From contig OY848917.1 of the NCBI GenBank assembly GCA_963693285.1, positions 7,822,118 to 7,886,117 of the forward strand: DNA of 64,000 bases, written 5' to 3'. Source of the DNA: Xestospongia muta. Its lineage: Eukaryota; Porifera; Demospongiae; Haplosclerida; Petrosiidae. The position numbers were made by a program, and so were the translations under genes. Numbering within the stretch: position 1 is the stretch's first letter; each line of letters starts with the position of its first letter. This document shows positions 11,080-24,130 of this stretch, in pieces. The notes beneath the pieces are model-generated. The model was not told where the DNA came from and did not search any database. It worked only from the letters and a program-made list of their open reading frames with translations.

Positions 11080-12200
11080 CTAGCTATAGTCTTCATTACA
11101 ATAAAATAATTAGCATTACATAACACATAAAGCATTAGCCACAAAGAGTGTGATGACTCAGCTGAATTGTGAATACTTCCCTTTGATGTTATTGTGAAAA
11201 ATTAGGAAATTTTGTATAAAAACATGTTGTATGCGTACACATGCTTGTCAAACCAATTTATGGTACCAGTTTATGATAATAATTCAGATTCTAATTGTGT
11301 TTTGTTAATCACAGTATATTATCAAATGGATTATTCATAGTAATGATGTTTTCTCAAATAATGTAGAAAACACTGTCAGACATGTATTTTTCAAATCTAT
11401 TTGATACATCTATTTTGCCTTCTCTACCTCAAGTTAAACAAAAACTTTAAATACAAATATGTAAGAAGTGGTGTAACAATCAAAGAAGAGAGTTAACTTT
11501 GGTAGTTCATCTGATGATATCATAATCTACTGTCATTGCGATATTAATATAAAATTGCAAAATGCCTTCAAATATATTATATCGATCAGTATCACCATAA
11601 AATGATTTTATAGTTAATTAATTAATAAAGCACGTTATCTGGGGGTAAGTAAAAAAATTTATTATGTTCATAGAAAGTAAATAATAGACAAACAACATAA
11701 ACCACAGTTCTGTCAATTTGAAAGGAAGCAATAAACATTATCTGAATACTTTAGAATAATATTTAGAAAAATTACTAGCAACAGGAACCAAACTCTAAAT
11801 GTATTGGTTAGACAATAGGTTCAAAGTTTTTTGTATACTGGAAACATTTACAGTTTACATCAATTCAAACATTTTTAAGCTAAAAAGTGCAATGACTTAA
11901 CCTAATTCTGAGTATTTTACTTTAATGTTATTGTGAAACATGAGATATTTATCAAGGAAATTAATAAATGACATATATAAACATCTCCTGTCTTCCACTA
12001 TATAGATCCTCATGTTTACTATTAATATCAAAGAAAATTATTTATAAACTGTCTATGATAGATTTCCTCATTGACATAATGATGTAACAATAGTATTACT
12101 ATAACAACACATACCTGTCAAACCAGTTTATGATACCAGTTTATGAATAAATTCAGATTCTCGTTTCATTGTGTTAGTCACAGTGTCTTGCTGATATGCT
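11080..12200 (+). other. Intergenic and 5' region of receptor unit B, with a lost first exon
   Basis: 11130-11320 matches 23480-23640 (upstream of unit D) up to the acceptor-like CACAG, but the exon 1 expected next is absent. A second upstream block at 12110-12200 with 'ccagtttatgataccagttt' leads into exon 1 of unit B. Two upstream regions in tandem suggest a lost or partial unit here. Confidence 0.45.
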
Positions 12201-15199
12201 ATGAAGATGGAAGTCAAAGACCACTCAAAAGCAATTTCATTTGTATCTGATTCAAGTTCTGCAATAGAACAGATAGAGATGTCTTCAATTCAAAATATTA
12301 CTACCAAAAAAATTGCTAAGAAAAACAAAGTGAAAAGATGGTTCACACACATACAAACTAGTACTGTAACCTTCCCCCTCTCAATGAGGGATGATAGATG
12401 ATTTTTTATAATAGCGAACTACAACATGTTATAAAGTATGCACTACTACATGGAGAACTGTCTATAGCCTGAGTGTATCTATCAACTAATAAGTTAATAT
12501 GAATTGATAATATAATTATACATACAGAATATTTGATTCAAGGATATCAATCCAATCAATTGAATGATTTTTAACCTACAATTAATTTAATTGAGATAGA
12601 GAAGGTTTTGAATAGTAGGTAATTGCTTAGTAGTATTTGAATAGTATTTCCTTAATATATCATCACTGCTGCAGGAGATATATACATAGCAGTGTAAACT
12701 AAGCAATTAATTAAAGAGAAAATTGTAATAACTTTAAAGTCTGTATTCTTGCCTTTCCTAATGATTTCTTGAATAGACAAACACGCATCTTTAACTTTTC
12801 GAAGCACATTGTACTTACATATACACCTGTTCATACTTGTCTATTTTGCTTAGAGTTTATGTTTTTATATTTTTCCAGAATTGTGAAGACTTATCATGGA
12901 GTGTTCTTCCTAATGTTATTAATGTTTCTAAATGTTGTGCTAAAGAATATTCAGGAAATGTTTGCTCTTCCGTTCTTTCAACTTGGCAAACCTGTGCATT
13001 AGGTCAATCGACATCAGTGTTTGTACATGACTCTAGTTGGTTATCTGAGGATCAAGTAATTGAGATCATTACAAATATAAGTAAATTAATAAATAAAGAA
13101 TGTCGTTTTGTTAGATATCTTTAACTTAACAGCTCATCTCCCTGATTCATCCTGCAAAAGAACTGGAGTGCCTTTTCTTTGTCAATATGTTTTCCCTCTT
13201 TGTGACTGTAAAACTGGAGATTTATATTTACCATCACAAGAGACATGTCAAGAACTTAGCACTGTTACATGTGGCATATTGTGGCCACTATTGGAACAAC
13301 TGATCCAATCACTCAACTTACCCAATTGTTCTACACTACCTATGGCTACTTACCCACCAAGTATATACATGTACACAGTTATATAGAATAAATGGATTTC
13401 TATATACACATGTAGATATCAGTGGTTCTGGTAACTCAGACATTAGTTCTACTACTGGTACCTCATCTTTACCTCAAGATACAGTTTGTGCTGAACAATT
13501 TATTAAAATCAATGGGACATGTTATCCTCGATGTGATAGTTTTGAACTGAGTCCACATGATGTCACTGTTGCGTTAAAAAGTTCTCAACTGTTTGCTGCT
13601 TGTTATGGATTCATTGTTGGAATTGTTGTTCTTATCTTATCATTTGTGCGTTGGAAAACAATGTATGCTAACTATAATGTTTTGCTCGAGTTTTACTAGT
13701 GGATATTTTTATATAGGTTTTTTTTTCCTTCAGTTTTTTTGGTTTACATGACTGTAGTGTATTGTGTTTTTGGTAAGCAAATACTACGTTATGTTCTTTT
13801 AATATCATTTTATCTCTCTCTTTTTAGCTATTATTATGTTTGTTTCACTAGTTGATACATCCAACTTGTATTGTAATTCCATTGCTATAACAAAAGAAAG
13901 CTTAAATGATTCTACTATATTTTGTCATATAGCAGGTGGGACAAAACATTTTTTCTACGCATAATTTTCTGGACTAAAACTGATACTTATTAATGTTCTT
14001 TTTAGGAGCAGTATATCATTATTTTTTTCTAAGTGTTACATTGTGGTGGTTCTTTCATGTTTGTTCAATATTCTATAAAGTCATGTTCCCCTTGACAGCT
14101 AAACAATACCAGAAAAAAGAAAAGTATTTCCATATAGTTTTATTAGTTACGGGTATGTTTCAATCCATGTGACAATCATATGACATCATTTTATAAATTT
14201 ATTTAACAAGTTATACCTATCAAACATTTTTTCATTATCAAATCTTCCTGTTCATACTGTTTATTAGTAGTGTTTATCAACATGGATGCAGATGTTCATT
14301 TAATTGTATCCTAGATTCTTTTCATGTTCATACCATTACTAATACTACTACGTTGTTAATACATATTATTATTAATGTTTATGAATACTGACATCAGTGT
14401 GCATATAGACGTTCATTTAAATACCTAGTTGATTATTGTAAACATGTGTGCATGCTATTATTAATACTGCATGATAAACCTTTATATCCCACATTTGATG
14501 TTGTCTCATTCCAATACTAGGTATCTTCATTCCCATACTTGGAGTATTACTAGCACTATCAGTTCCAGATTGGGGTTATGTGGTTTTTGAATTTCCTCCA
14601 TTTCTATGCATTCCTCAAAATGAAAAGCTTTGGTATTATTCAGCAATTTTACCTCTTAACATTTTAATAGCTATTGGAGTCTCTTTGTTTGTTCACAAAG
14701 TAAAAATAATTATATTAAGTCAATATAATGTTTAGTTTTCTTGTCCACACAGCATCAAGGTATATTTCTCACCAGAAAAAAAAGTTATGTCATCATCAGT
14801 ACAGCAGAGAAAAAGATTCTTTTTGTGCTCTTTTATTATGTTATACTAGTTATGACTGTGTTGGTGTATTTTGGATTCGCAACAGCAGATGATGATTTAC
14901 TTGCAGAAGCTCTAGAGACATATTTCCGTTGTCAAGCATTAGGACATCTACCCAATGAAACATCACAATGTGATCCAAAGGAATATCAACAATATATCTA
15001 CCCAGAACTTGAAGCAGTTGCCAATTTTTTAACGGCATTTCTTACCACAGCAAATTTAACTTTTGTTGTCAACTGGAGCACTATCACCAAATTCTGCTCA
15101 CGATATTATCATAAAAAAGAAAAATCATCAAATGTTATGTTTCTTAATCCAGATTTAACTGTGTCATCTAATGTCACAGTTAGCACTCAAATACAATAA
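12201..15199 (+). CDS. Receptor B: Frizzled-like receptor with deleted membrane-anchor exons
   Basis: Exon 1 opens like its relatives (HSKAISFVS, AIEQIEMSS, KKNKVKRW) but about codon 50 it breaks into sequence matching intron 2 of gene A near 3680-3720. The CCC cluster, the anchor helix and exon 2 are gone. Exons 3-10 are open and in phase: 12879-13080, 13133-13360, 13416-13662, 13717-13772, 13828-13935, 14006-14152, 14521-14699 and 14753-15199 (1614 nt). Exon 9 has an in-frame 18-nt deletion at the cytosolic end of the fifth helix of the seven-helix domain. Exon 3 lacks two codons after NC, as in unit H; B and H also share intron 2 sequence (12680-12860 against 41580-41760). Either a different N-terminus is used or this is an early pseudogene. 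Confidence 0.6.
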
Positions 15200-15569
15200 T
15201 TGTATTTGAAGTATTTGATTGCATTATTTTTTAATATACATTGCTTTGTTTTAAGATGTTGTTTTAAGATTACAAGAGTGTTCTTTAAAATGTGATTTTA
15301 ACAGGACTTTATATTGTAGGTATTAACTATTTTTATAAAATTTCATTAATCACGTTTTATGGTAGGCAGTAGTTGAATTGGTATGCTGCTGCATTTTTGA
15401 AATTTTAATGTTATGGTACTTCGTTTACAATTAAGATATTTTTCAATCTTTTCTATGAAGATAGTTATTAATTGTTCCCTTTTTTACCAACATTGAAAGA
15501 AGTACAAAATTATTTTCACATGTCTGTACATGTTTATTGGCCTTACTTAAATATTAATAATTATAAACA

Positions 15570-17009
15570 TAATATTATTTTATTACTAATGTACTATTAA
15601 AGTGATTATTTTGTAGCTACATAAACAGTGGTACATTAGTAATGAAACAGTGTTATGATTACTTTTTCAACAAAAATTAGTTTGCAGTTACAACTAGTGT
15701 TGTAATTGTTTAACAATAACTATAACTAAAACCATTTTTGTAAAAGGGAAATCATTATTGTTAACAATAACAAAACTATAACTAAAATTAGTTAGAAATC
15801 ATTAACAAACAATAACTAAAACAAAAATTGCAGCTCTATACTAGTAAAATAAGAAAAAATTATTAACACGTTGATGTGTAAACAAGGTGCATAGACCTAT
15901 TGAATTGTCAAATAACTTTTACAATACCACGAGTCATTACCTGACTTGGCTGTTTATATGAGGATTATTTGCAGCTGCACCTCAAACCATTTTTTATCAA
16001 GTTTCATTGAGATGGCAACAGCTTCACATTCTGTAAGGAAAAAGAGCAGCGCTGTGTGGGATTATTTCAAATACGATGAGGCATCATGAAAGACAGTCTG
16101 TCAAGTCAAGATGATAAAATTTGTGAGACAAACTTTAAAGGAAAGTTTAGCACTAACTTGAAGGCCCACTTAAAAACCAAGCATCCACAGCAATATCAGG
16201 AACTCATTCAAAAGGAGAACATTATAAAGGAATAAGAGTCAGCTTGGTAAAGTCAAAAAGGTCCCAATGTAATTTTAAGGGTCAGCAGACACTTACACAA
16301 CTCTTGAAGAAGGGAAAGAAGTATGAGAGAGACCATCCCCAGTACAAGCGAATCACTAAACAATTGGCTGTTTTTGTTGTATCCACAAGTACACCCAATA
16401 GCAAGAAGTTTTGCCACTTATCAAAGATAGTTTCTAAACAACTATTAAAGAAAAAAACCCTTGTCAAATAGCCCAGCAGAAAAGAAGTTGACGCGTTTAT
16501 TGAACAAAGGAAAAGCAACTGTCCACATCCAACTGACACTTTGGACTACTGGGTGAAATCTGAGCCATTGTTTCCAACTCTGTCGAACATTGCTTGTGAT
16601 GTCCTTGTTGTGCCAGCGTCTTCTGCACCCATTTAAAAAACATTTTCAATTAAAGGAGATGTTTGCATTGGAAAACGAAATCGATTAACAAATGCAAACC
16701 TTGAAAGAGACATTCTCATCAAGAGCAACAAGGCCTACTTAAAACATTTGACATTGTACATTTGGCACTTAAATGTTACCCTTTAAAATAGACTTCATCA
16801 ATAACAATAACAAAAATTTGATTCACTAACAATAACTAAAGAAAATACTCACATCAATTTTGTGAACAATCAATAACAAAAACTAAAATTCAAACAAATT
16901 TTGTACAATAATAATAACAGTAACTAAATACAAATTCAATACTTTTACAACACTAGTTACAACCTATATAACCAAATCATGGTTAAATCAACCAATCATT
17001 ATTACAGTG
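15570..17009 (+). mobile_element. MITE copy interrupted by the hAT copy 2
   Basis: 15570-15694 and 16956-17009 together resemble other MITE copies (19163, 24564, 30794, 63769): 'ttactaatgtactattaaag', a TTTGTAGCTACATAAAC centre, then ACCAAATCATGGTTAAATCA and a terminal ACAGTG. The left outer arm is missing. Confidence 0.65.
15695..16955 (+). mobile_element. hAT transposon copy 2 with 8-bp target duplication
   Basis: The ends TAGTGTTGTAA and TTACAACACTA are inverted repeats, flanked on both sides by GTTACAAC (15687-15694 and 16956-16963), an 8-bp target duplication as hAT elements make. Inside are broken pieces of the same transposase as copy 1: a BED-finger remnant near 16030-16160, LAVFVVSTSTPNS near 16360, and a C-terminal dimerisation stretch near 16480-16745 (DTLDYWVKSEPLFPTLS, then KGDVCIGKRNRLTNANL). 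The region between is deleted, and stops and frameshifts are present. It is non-autonomous. Confidence 0.9.
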
Positions 17010-17102
17010 CATGAGTTCTGGACAGCAACAAAATTCAATGCATAGCTAGGCTTACAGTTACTGATTTGCTAGTCATACAATAAAGATCTTAACTCTTCCT
17101 TT

Positions 17103-17520
17103 AAGCCAAACATCAAAGCAAGAAATTGTCTGTACTTCCTGCCAGAAGTAGGAGGCTGTTTAACAACGATTGCTAATATTAATTAGTCATAATTGGCTTC
17201 CTAAGAGTAGCTCTTAATCTTTGAAATCACTAGTTTTGCTTCTGAAGCACTCAAACGGAGACATACAAAAGGCCATACTTCGTATGTAAGTGTGTTAGCT
17301 CTGTGAAGTTAGTATCCAACCTGTCTATGGTTAAAAGTTATCGTGAACGTACTTACTATAAGAGGCAGAGGAATGAAACGCAAATCCAACATTTGACTAC
17401 TTGTGTCTAGAAAGCTTAGAAACTTTGTCTTAACTTATGAATAAATTAATACTGCTAAGAATTTAATGATTTTGATCAATTTTTAATGAGATATTGATTA
17501 TTTTTGGAAATACATTTCAA
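17103..17520 (+). promoter_or_regulatory. Conserved intergenic module, copy 2 (upstream of gene C)
   Basis: Same module as at 6505. It carries a full donor-like GTAAGTG at 17286 and the TATAAGAGGCAGAG block near 17358, about 0.6-0.7 kb upstream of the exon 1 ATG at 17958. A noncoding first exon ending at 17285 is one reading; an inert duplicated spacer is the other. Confidence 0.45.
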
Positions 17521-17957
17521 GTTACAATCTATCCAGGCAATTCCTAGTTATTACTACTGTGTGTCTGATACAGCATATGAGAAAACTTGTAGTCAGTTTA
17601 TGTTGTGCTATCAGGTGTATATGTGTAGTTATGAATGCTTCATGTGTATGATACTGTACAAGCAAACATTTGGACTATGTCATTGGACATAATAAATCTA
17701 CTTTAATATGAACAATAAATGTTATTAGTCTGTACTACAGTTACAATAATGTTCATAAATCACAATACAGATAAATATATAATAAAATAAACATTTATTT
17801 ATTATTTATAAAATATAACTTTATATTCTAGAAAGTATATTATGTGATATATGTTTGTTATAAAAAATGAATATTACTATAACAACACCTACCTGTCAAA
17901 CCAGTTTATGATGCCAGTTATGAAAAAATTCTGATACTAATTTAATTTTAATAAAAT

Positions 17958-18403
17958 ATGGAGGAGAGAGAAGTCGTGGACCACTCTAAAGCAGTTAGAT
18001 TTGTATCCAATTCAAGTCCAACAGTGGAACAGATAGAACTCCCACTCTCTACAACTCAAGATACTAATGCCAAACTTAGTGCTAAGAAAAACGAAGTGAA
18101 GGGAAGACTCCATAGTTCACAAAATAATACTGTTACCTGTTGTTGCTGTAATATTTCACCTAAAGTTGTAAAATGCCTTGAAATATCAGGACTTATTACT
18201 GGAGTAACCATTGTTTTGATGTTGTTCTCTAGTTCTATGATAAGTTTTTATTTACTAGTAAGTGAACAACAAAGCATCCATTAATTGATTATTACAATTT
18301 CTTGTTCCATTTATAGGAAAGCAGGAGTAGACAACACAACATTAATACACCAGATACTATTAATACAACTGTAAGTTAAACTTATCACTAAAATTTTGAA
18401 CCC

Positions 18404-18458
<55 letters not shown>

Positions 18459-21400
18459 ATCTTATAGATTAGTCATAACTACAGTGATATATATGTTTTT
18501 CTGATATAGTGACTATGAATCAGTTTTAACAATCAATCTGTTTTAATAGTGACATACAATATTAATTGGTTTGGTTTACTTTTAAAATTGATTTAACCAA
18601 CATATGGCAATTTAAGATTAATATAATAACAGTTTGAATGATATTACTGTTATGTTTTTAACCTTTAATGAATATTATTTGGATTGCAAGTTTCCATACA
18701 AAATATAAAATATAAAATCATTAGTTCTAACCATTATAAAATCAATTATCAAAACAGTGTTATGTTTACTTATTGCATTAAATAAGCTTACTACAAACAA
18801 CCAGTATAACCATATATTAGTTAAATCAATCATTTTATATTTACAATGAATCGATTGAAGTTAGTCATGGCATCATACTGTAAACACCTACAACAATATA
18901 GATGACTTGATTTACTAGATATAAAAATTTTGTGTCATCAATATATAGGAGGCTTATTTAGGAGAATAAACTATTTTCATTGTCCTAATTTTGACTGACT
19001 AAACTTAAACTTGATTAGCAGGATAAATTATGTCACTGATAATATGTTGATTTGACCTCACAGGAAAATGTTTGAAATTCAATCTTTAGACATTTGTTAG
19101 AAATGTCATGTAAATGCTTAAAATGGCATTAAAGTTAACAGTATCATATGTTACAGCTGCTATAGTGTAAAAAACGATGGTTGATTAACTTGATTTAACC
19201 ATCATTTGGTTACACAGGTTGCAATTGCAAAGTTATTTTTGTCAAAAAAGTAATCATAATACTGTTTTCATTACTAATGTACTACTGTTTATGTAGCTAT
19301 AAAACTATCAATTTCATAATACATTAGTAATCGAAATAGTATTATGTTTACATTTTGGATATGCAACCTATTTAACCATGTTTTAGTTCAACCAATCAAT
19401 TTTTAAAGTGCATGTATGTATGTATTTGTTTGCAGCTCTCTTTAAATTTTATTCAATGGAATATTGGCAAAAAAATTACACTGATTTTTCAAAGGGTTTC
19501 CTATAAATTTCCATTGTTTTGTACCATGTATTTTGAAAATTTTTTCTGTGCTTCCAAAACAGCTTTACTTAGTTTTGTCCCCAGAACTCCATGACATTAA
19601 TGTAATACTTTGTGTATTTTGTTAAAATTGTCATATATAAGGAAAAGTAAACAAGATGTATTACCATATTTGGTAAGTATAAAATAATTATATTGAATGG
19701 ATATGTCACAGAAATGACTTTTGGAACAAGATAGTTGTGCTAAGTACCAGACATTCCATAGACAACTAATGATATAACATAAACAGTCTTTGTTTCATAC
19801 TAGTAACCTTTGTCATAGCTTTAGAATTCAGCATGAGAATGTAGATAAAGAGCCAAAGTAAATGTAAAAAGAAGCTTGGTGATTTCAATGTTTATTACTT
19901 AATGAAATGATGTTTGATAGTAAACACAGATAGAGAGATACTCAACTCAATATGATGCTAAGACTAGAAATAATGTAAAGCAATATATAAGTGGAGAATC
20001 CTCACCAGAGTTTCTATATGTGGTGATGTTAGTTTATTTGCAATTGCTATGCAATCACCGCGTAACAACTTACTAATAAATACTAAAAATAGAATAAGAA
20101 AGAGAATTGTATAAAATTTATCACTTTATGCGATCAATTGATGCAGATGGCATACAATGTTAAAACTATATATAGGCACCCCCATAAATTCAAGTGCCAG
20201 CTAAATCATAATGGATGTTGCAGTGGGTCATGTTTAGACTTAGTGTACCTTTTCTAACATTTACTATATCAGTAGTTTCATGGTAACAACAGCTCCTTCG
20301 ATTCTAGATGCATCTAATAGTGGCTATAGCTATTAGCAATGAAGGTTGTCAGGACTTAAAAACAAAATAATTTTAATAAAATTTGCAATTGCTATGCAAT
20401 CACCGCGTAACAACTTACTAATAAATACTAAAAATAGAATAAGAAAGAGAATTGTATAAAATTTATCACTTTATGCGATCAATTGATGCAGATGGCATAC
20501 AATGTTAAAACTATATATAGGCACCCCCATAAATTCAAGTGCCAGCTAAATCATAATGGATGTTGCAGTGGGTCATGTTTAGACTTAGTGTACCTTTTCT
20601 AACATTTACTATATCAGTAGTTTCATGGTAACAACAGCTCCTTCGATTCTAGATGCATCTAATAGTGGCTATAGCTATTAGCAATGAAGGTTGTCAGGAC
20701 TTAAAAACAAAATAATTTTAATAAAATTTTTCATGTTGAATTTGTAGAAAATTGTATATGTGGTCCCAGCATTTATTAGAACAAACACTTCTTAGGTCTG
20801 TTTGGCATATATTAATATAAGCAATTAATTAAATCGAAGAAATGTAAAAAATATAAAGTCTGTATTCTTATCATTTATTAATAGTTTCATAAATAGTCTA
20901 AATATACATCTTTGGACTTTTAGAAAGACATTCTAATTACATTTTCATCTATTCATACTTCTCTTTTACTTAAACTTTATGTTTTATCAATACCTCTTTG
21001 TATTTTCAGAATTGTTCACAAGAAGACTTATCATGGAGTGTTGTTCCTGATGTTATTAATGTTTCTAAATGTTGTGCTAAAGAATATTCAGGAAATGCTT
21101 GTTCTTCCTTTCTTTCAAATTGGCAAACCTGTGCATTAGGTCAATCAACATCAGTGTTTGTACAAAACAATAGTTTGATATCAGAAGATCAAGTCATGAA
21201 GCTCATTACATTTATAAGTAAATTTATAAATAAAGATTGTAATGTTGTTAGATCTCTTTTAATTTAACAGCTCAACTCCCTGGCTCGTTTTTATCCTGCA
21301 ATACAAATGGTATTTCTTTTCTTTGTCAATATTTTTTCCCTCTTTGTGACTGTAAAAGTGGAGATTTATATTTACCATCACAAGAGACATGTCAAGAAGT

Positions 21401-23232
21401 TAGCACTGTTACATGTAAGACATGGTGGCCACTACTAGAACAACTGATCCAACCACTCGAGTTACCAGATTGTTCTACACTACCTATGGCTACTTACCCA
21501 CCAGGTATATACATGTACACAGTTATATGGAATAAATGGATTTCTATATACACATGTAGATATCAGTGGTTCTAGTAACTCAGACATTAGTCATACTACT
21601 GGCACATCATTTTTACCTCAAGATACGATTTGTGCTGATCAATTTATTAAAGTCAATGGAACATGTTATGCTCGATGTGATAGTTTTGAACAGAGTCCAC
21701 ATGATGTCACTGTTGTCTTAAGAACTGCACAATTATTTGCTGCTTCTTATGGATTAGTTCTTGGAATTGTTGTTCTTATCCTATCATTTGTACATTGGAA
21801 AACAATGTATGCTAATCATAATTTTTTTCTTTATTATTTGAATACAATTGTTTATATAGGTTGTACTTTCCTGCAATTTTTTTAGTTTACATGACAGCAG
21901 TGTATTGTATCATAGGTAAGCAAATACTATGTGTGTTCCTTTTAATCACTCACTCCACTCTCTTTTAGCTTTCTTTATGCTTGTTTCAATAATCAATACA
22001 TCCAAATTTTTTTGCAATTCTGTTGCTATAACAAAAGAGAACCTCAGTGATTCAACTATATTTTGTCAAGTAATAGGTGGGACAATAATGTTTGTATACA
22101 TAATTAGTCTAAACACAGACTGATGCTCATATATATCTCTTTTAGGAGCAGTATTTCAGTATTTTTTTGTCAGTATTGCATTGTGGTGGTTCTTTCATGT
22201 TTGTTCAATATTCTATAAAATCATGTTCCCCTTGACAGCTAAACAATATCAGAAAAAAGAAAAGTACTTCCATATAGTTTTATTAGTTACTGGTATGTTT
22301 CACTGCATGAGACAATCACATGACATAAATGTATAAATTAATCAGCAAGTTATGTTTAATTAACATTACATCATTCATTAATCTACCTATATATATCGCA
22401 CGTATGTAGTGTTTATCAGTATGCATGTAGATAGTCTTTTTAATAGTGATATCAATGCAAGCATTTGTTTATGCCATTACTAACATAATTCATGGCATTG
22501 TTCTATAGTCCACATTTGATGTTGTCTCATTTCAATATTAGGTGTCTTCATTCCCTTACCTGGAGCGTTATTACCATTTTTGGTTCCAGATTGGGGTTTT
22601 GCAGTATATGAATTTCCTCCACTTTTATGTTCTCCTCAAAATCTAAGTTTTTATTATTATTCAGCAGCTTTACCTTTTAACATTTTACTAGCTATTGGAA
22701 TCTCATTGCTTGTTATCATGTTCTGGAAACTTCATAAAGTGAGAATAAATACTAACTTATTTTCAAAACTCTTTGTCCACACAGCATGAAGGTATATTTT
22801 ACATTAACAAAAAAAACATCAACCTTAATCATCAGTACAGCAGAAAAAAAGATTCTGATTGCATTGTGTTATTATGTTATATTTGCTGTGATCATGTTTA
22901 TTACTACTGGATTCACAATAGCAGACGGTGATTTATTAAAAGAAGCTCTATTGACATATTTCCATTGTGAAGCATTAGGACATCTACCTAATCAAACATC
23001 ACAGTGTGACCCAAAGGAATATCAACAATATGTCTACCCAGAGCTTAAAGCAACTGCGTATTTTTCAATGGCATTTGTTACCACAGCAAATTTAATCTTT
23101 GTCATCAACTGGAGCACTGTCACCAAATTTTGTTCACGATATTATTATAAGAAAGCAAAATTGTTAAAATTTATGTTTGTTAATTCACTTTTACCTGTTG
23201 TGTCTGATGTCACAAATAGTACTCAATTGTAA
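17958..23232 (+). CDS. Receptor C: Frizzled-like receptor, one frame break in exon 10
   Basis: Exons: 17958-18257, 18317-18370, 21010-21217, 21271-21504, 21560-21806, 21860-21915, 21969-22076, 22146-22292, 22542-22738 and 22785-23232. The first nine add to 1551 nt and stay in frame. Exon 1 encodes the conserved tail, a CCCC cluster and the anchor helix (ISGLITGVTIVLMLF). Exon 4 is six nucleotides longer than in A. Exon 10 has one A more than the family frame in an A-run near 22808-22815, so the last domain reads in the frame starting at 22786 rather than the spliced frame. The same longer run occurs in unit D, a shorter one in F. This is either a sequencing or assembly slip, a polymorphism, or a real truncation before the sixth helix. 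Otherwise the domain order is that of receptor A. Confidence 0.65.
18409..18461. repeat. (AT)n microsatellite in intron 2 of gene C
   Basis: More than twenty TA dinucleotides with two TG interruptions, in the same intron position as repeats in units A, F and K. Confidence 0.9.
19163..19411. mobile_element. MITE copy (long inverted repeats)
   Basis: The left arm (TAGTGTAAAAAACGATGG, then GGTTACACAGGTTGCAATTG) is roughly the reverse complement of the right arm (ATGCAACCTATTTAACCATG, then AATTTTTAAAGTG). The centre holds paired TTACTAATGTACTACTG and CATTAGTAATCG. About 250 bp, no coding capacity. Confidence 0.75.
20036..20729 (+). repeat. Near-perfect 355-bp tandem duplication in intron 2 of gene C
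   Basis: 20036-20390 is repeated directly at 20391-20729. I see no mismatch by eye in landmarks such as CAATCACCGCGTAACAACTT and TATATAGGCACCCCCATAAA. Unit F has a single related copy of part of this sequence near 32700-32880. The identity points to a very recent event or an assembly artefact. Confidence 0.9.
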
Positions 23233-23661
23233 TAATTGTATTTGAAGTATTTGATTTTGTTTTATTAGTATACATTGCTTTTGTCGAAAAGTATTTTTAG
23301 GACAACATGAGATCTTATTTAAAAGGTGATTATAACTAGTTAATTCCTTTAATAAAGCACTTTTACTATGTTGTTGTTATGAATTATTGTAATAATTACA
23401 GTCATAGTCTCTGTAAAAAATGTGAACTAGTCGTCATTACAACATACTAATTACTATCACATATAGCATTCAGATTATCTTGTGCCACAAAGAGTGTGAT
23501 GATTCAGTTGAATTTTCGATAATTCCCTTTAATATTATAAACAAACATGAGGGAATTTCTATAAAAACATATTGTGTGTACACATACTTGTCAAGCCAGT
23601 TTATGAATAAATTCATATTATAATTGTCTATGTTTTGTCAGAGTGTCTTGGTAATAAATGA

Positions 23662-23838
23662 TGGAGGAGAAAGAAGTCAGAGATCACTAAAAAATTACAT
23701 TTCTATCCAATTCATGTCCTACAATATTAAAGACAAAGCTCACTACAACTCAAGATCTTACTGCCAAACCTAGTACTATGAAAAACAAAGTGAAGAGATA
23801 GCTGTCTAAACTGTATCATTATTTAAAGCTCCACAAAG

Positions 23839-23877
<39 letters not shown>

Positions 23878-24130
23878 GTATATGGATTGCAGATAAAGAT
23901 AGTGACATGACTCAGTGTTGACTACCTGTGATATTGTAGCAAATGTATAAAATAGCAAAATACCTTGAATTATCAGGACTAATTACTGGTATAGTCATTG
24001 TACTGATGTTGTTTTCTATACCCATAAGTTAATTTGTGATTATTAAATGAATATTAATTGAATATTAAAGCATCCATTGATTGATTTTGACATATTTTTG
24101 TTGCATTTAAAAGAAATGATTAGTAGAGAG

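Noticed and set aside
20036..20729. CRISPR-like direct repeats
   Set aside because: Two long adjacent copies without spacers, in an animal intron. No array of short repeats exists anywhere in the window; the 112-bp and 99-bp repeats are also gapless tandem repeats.
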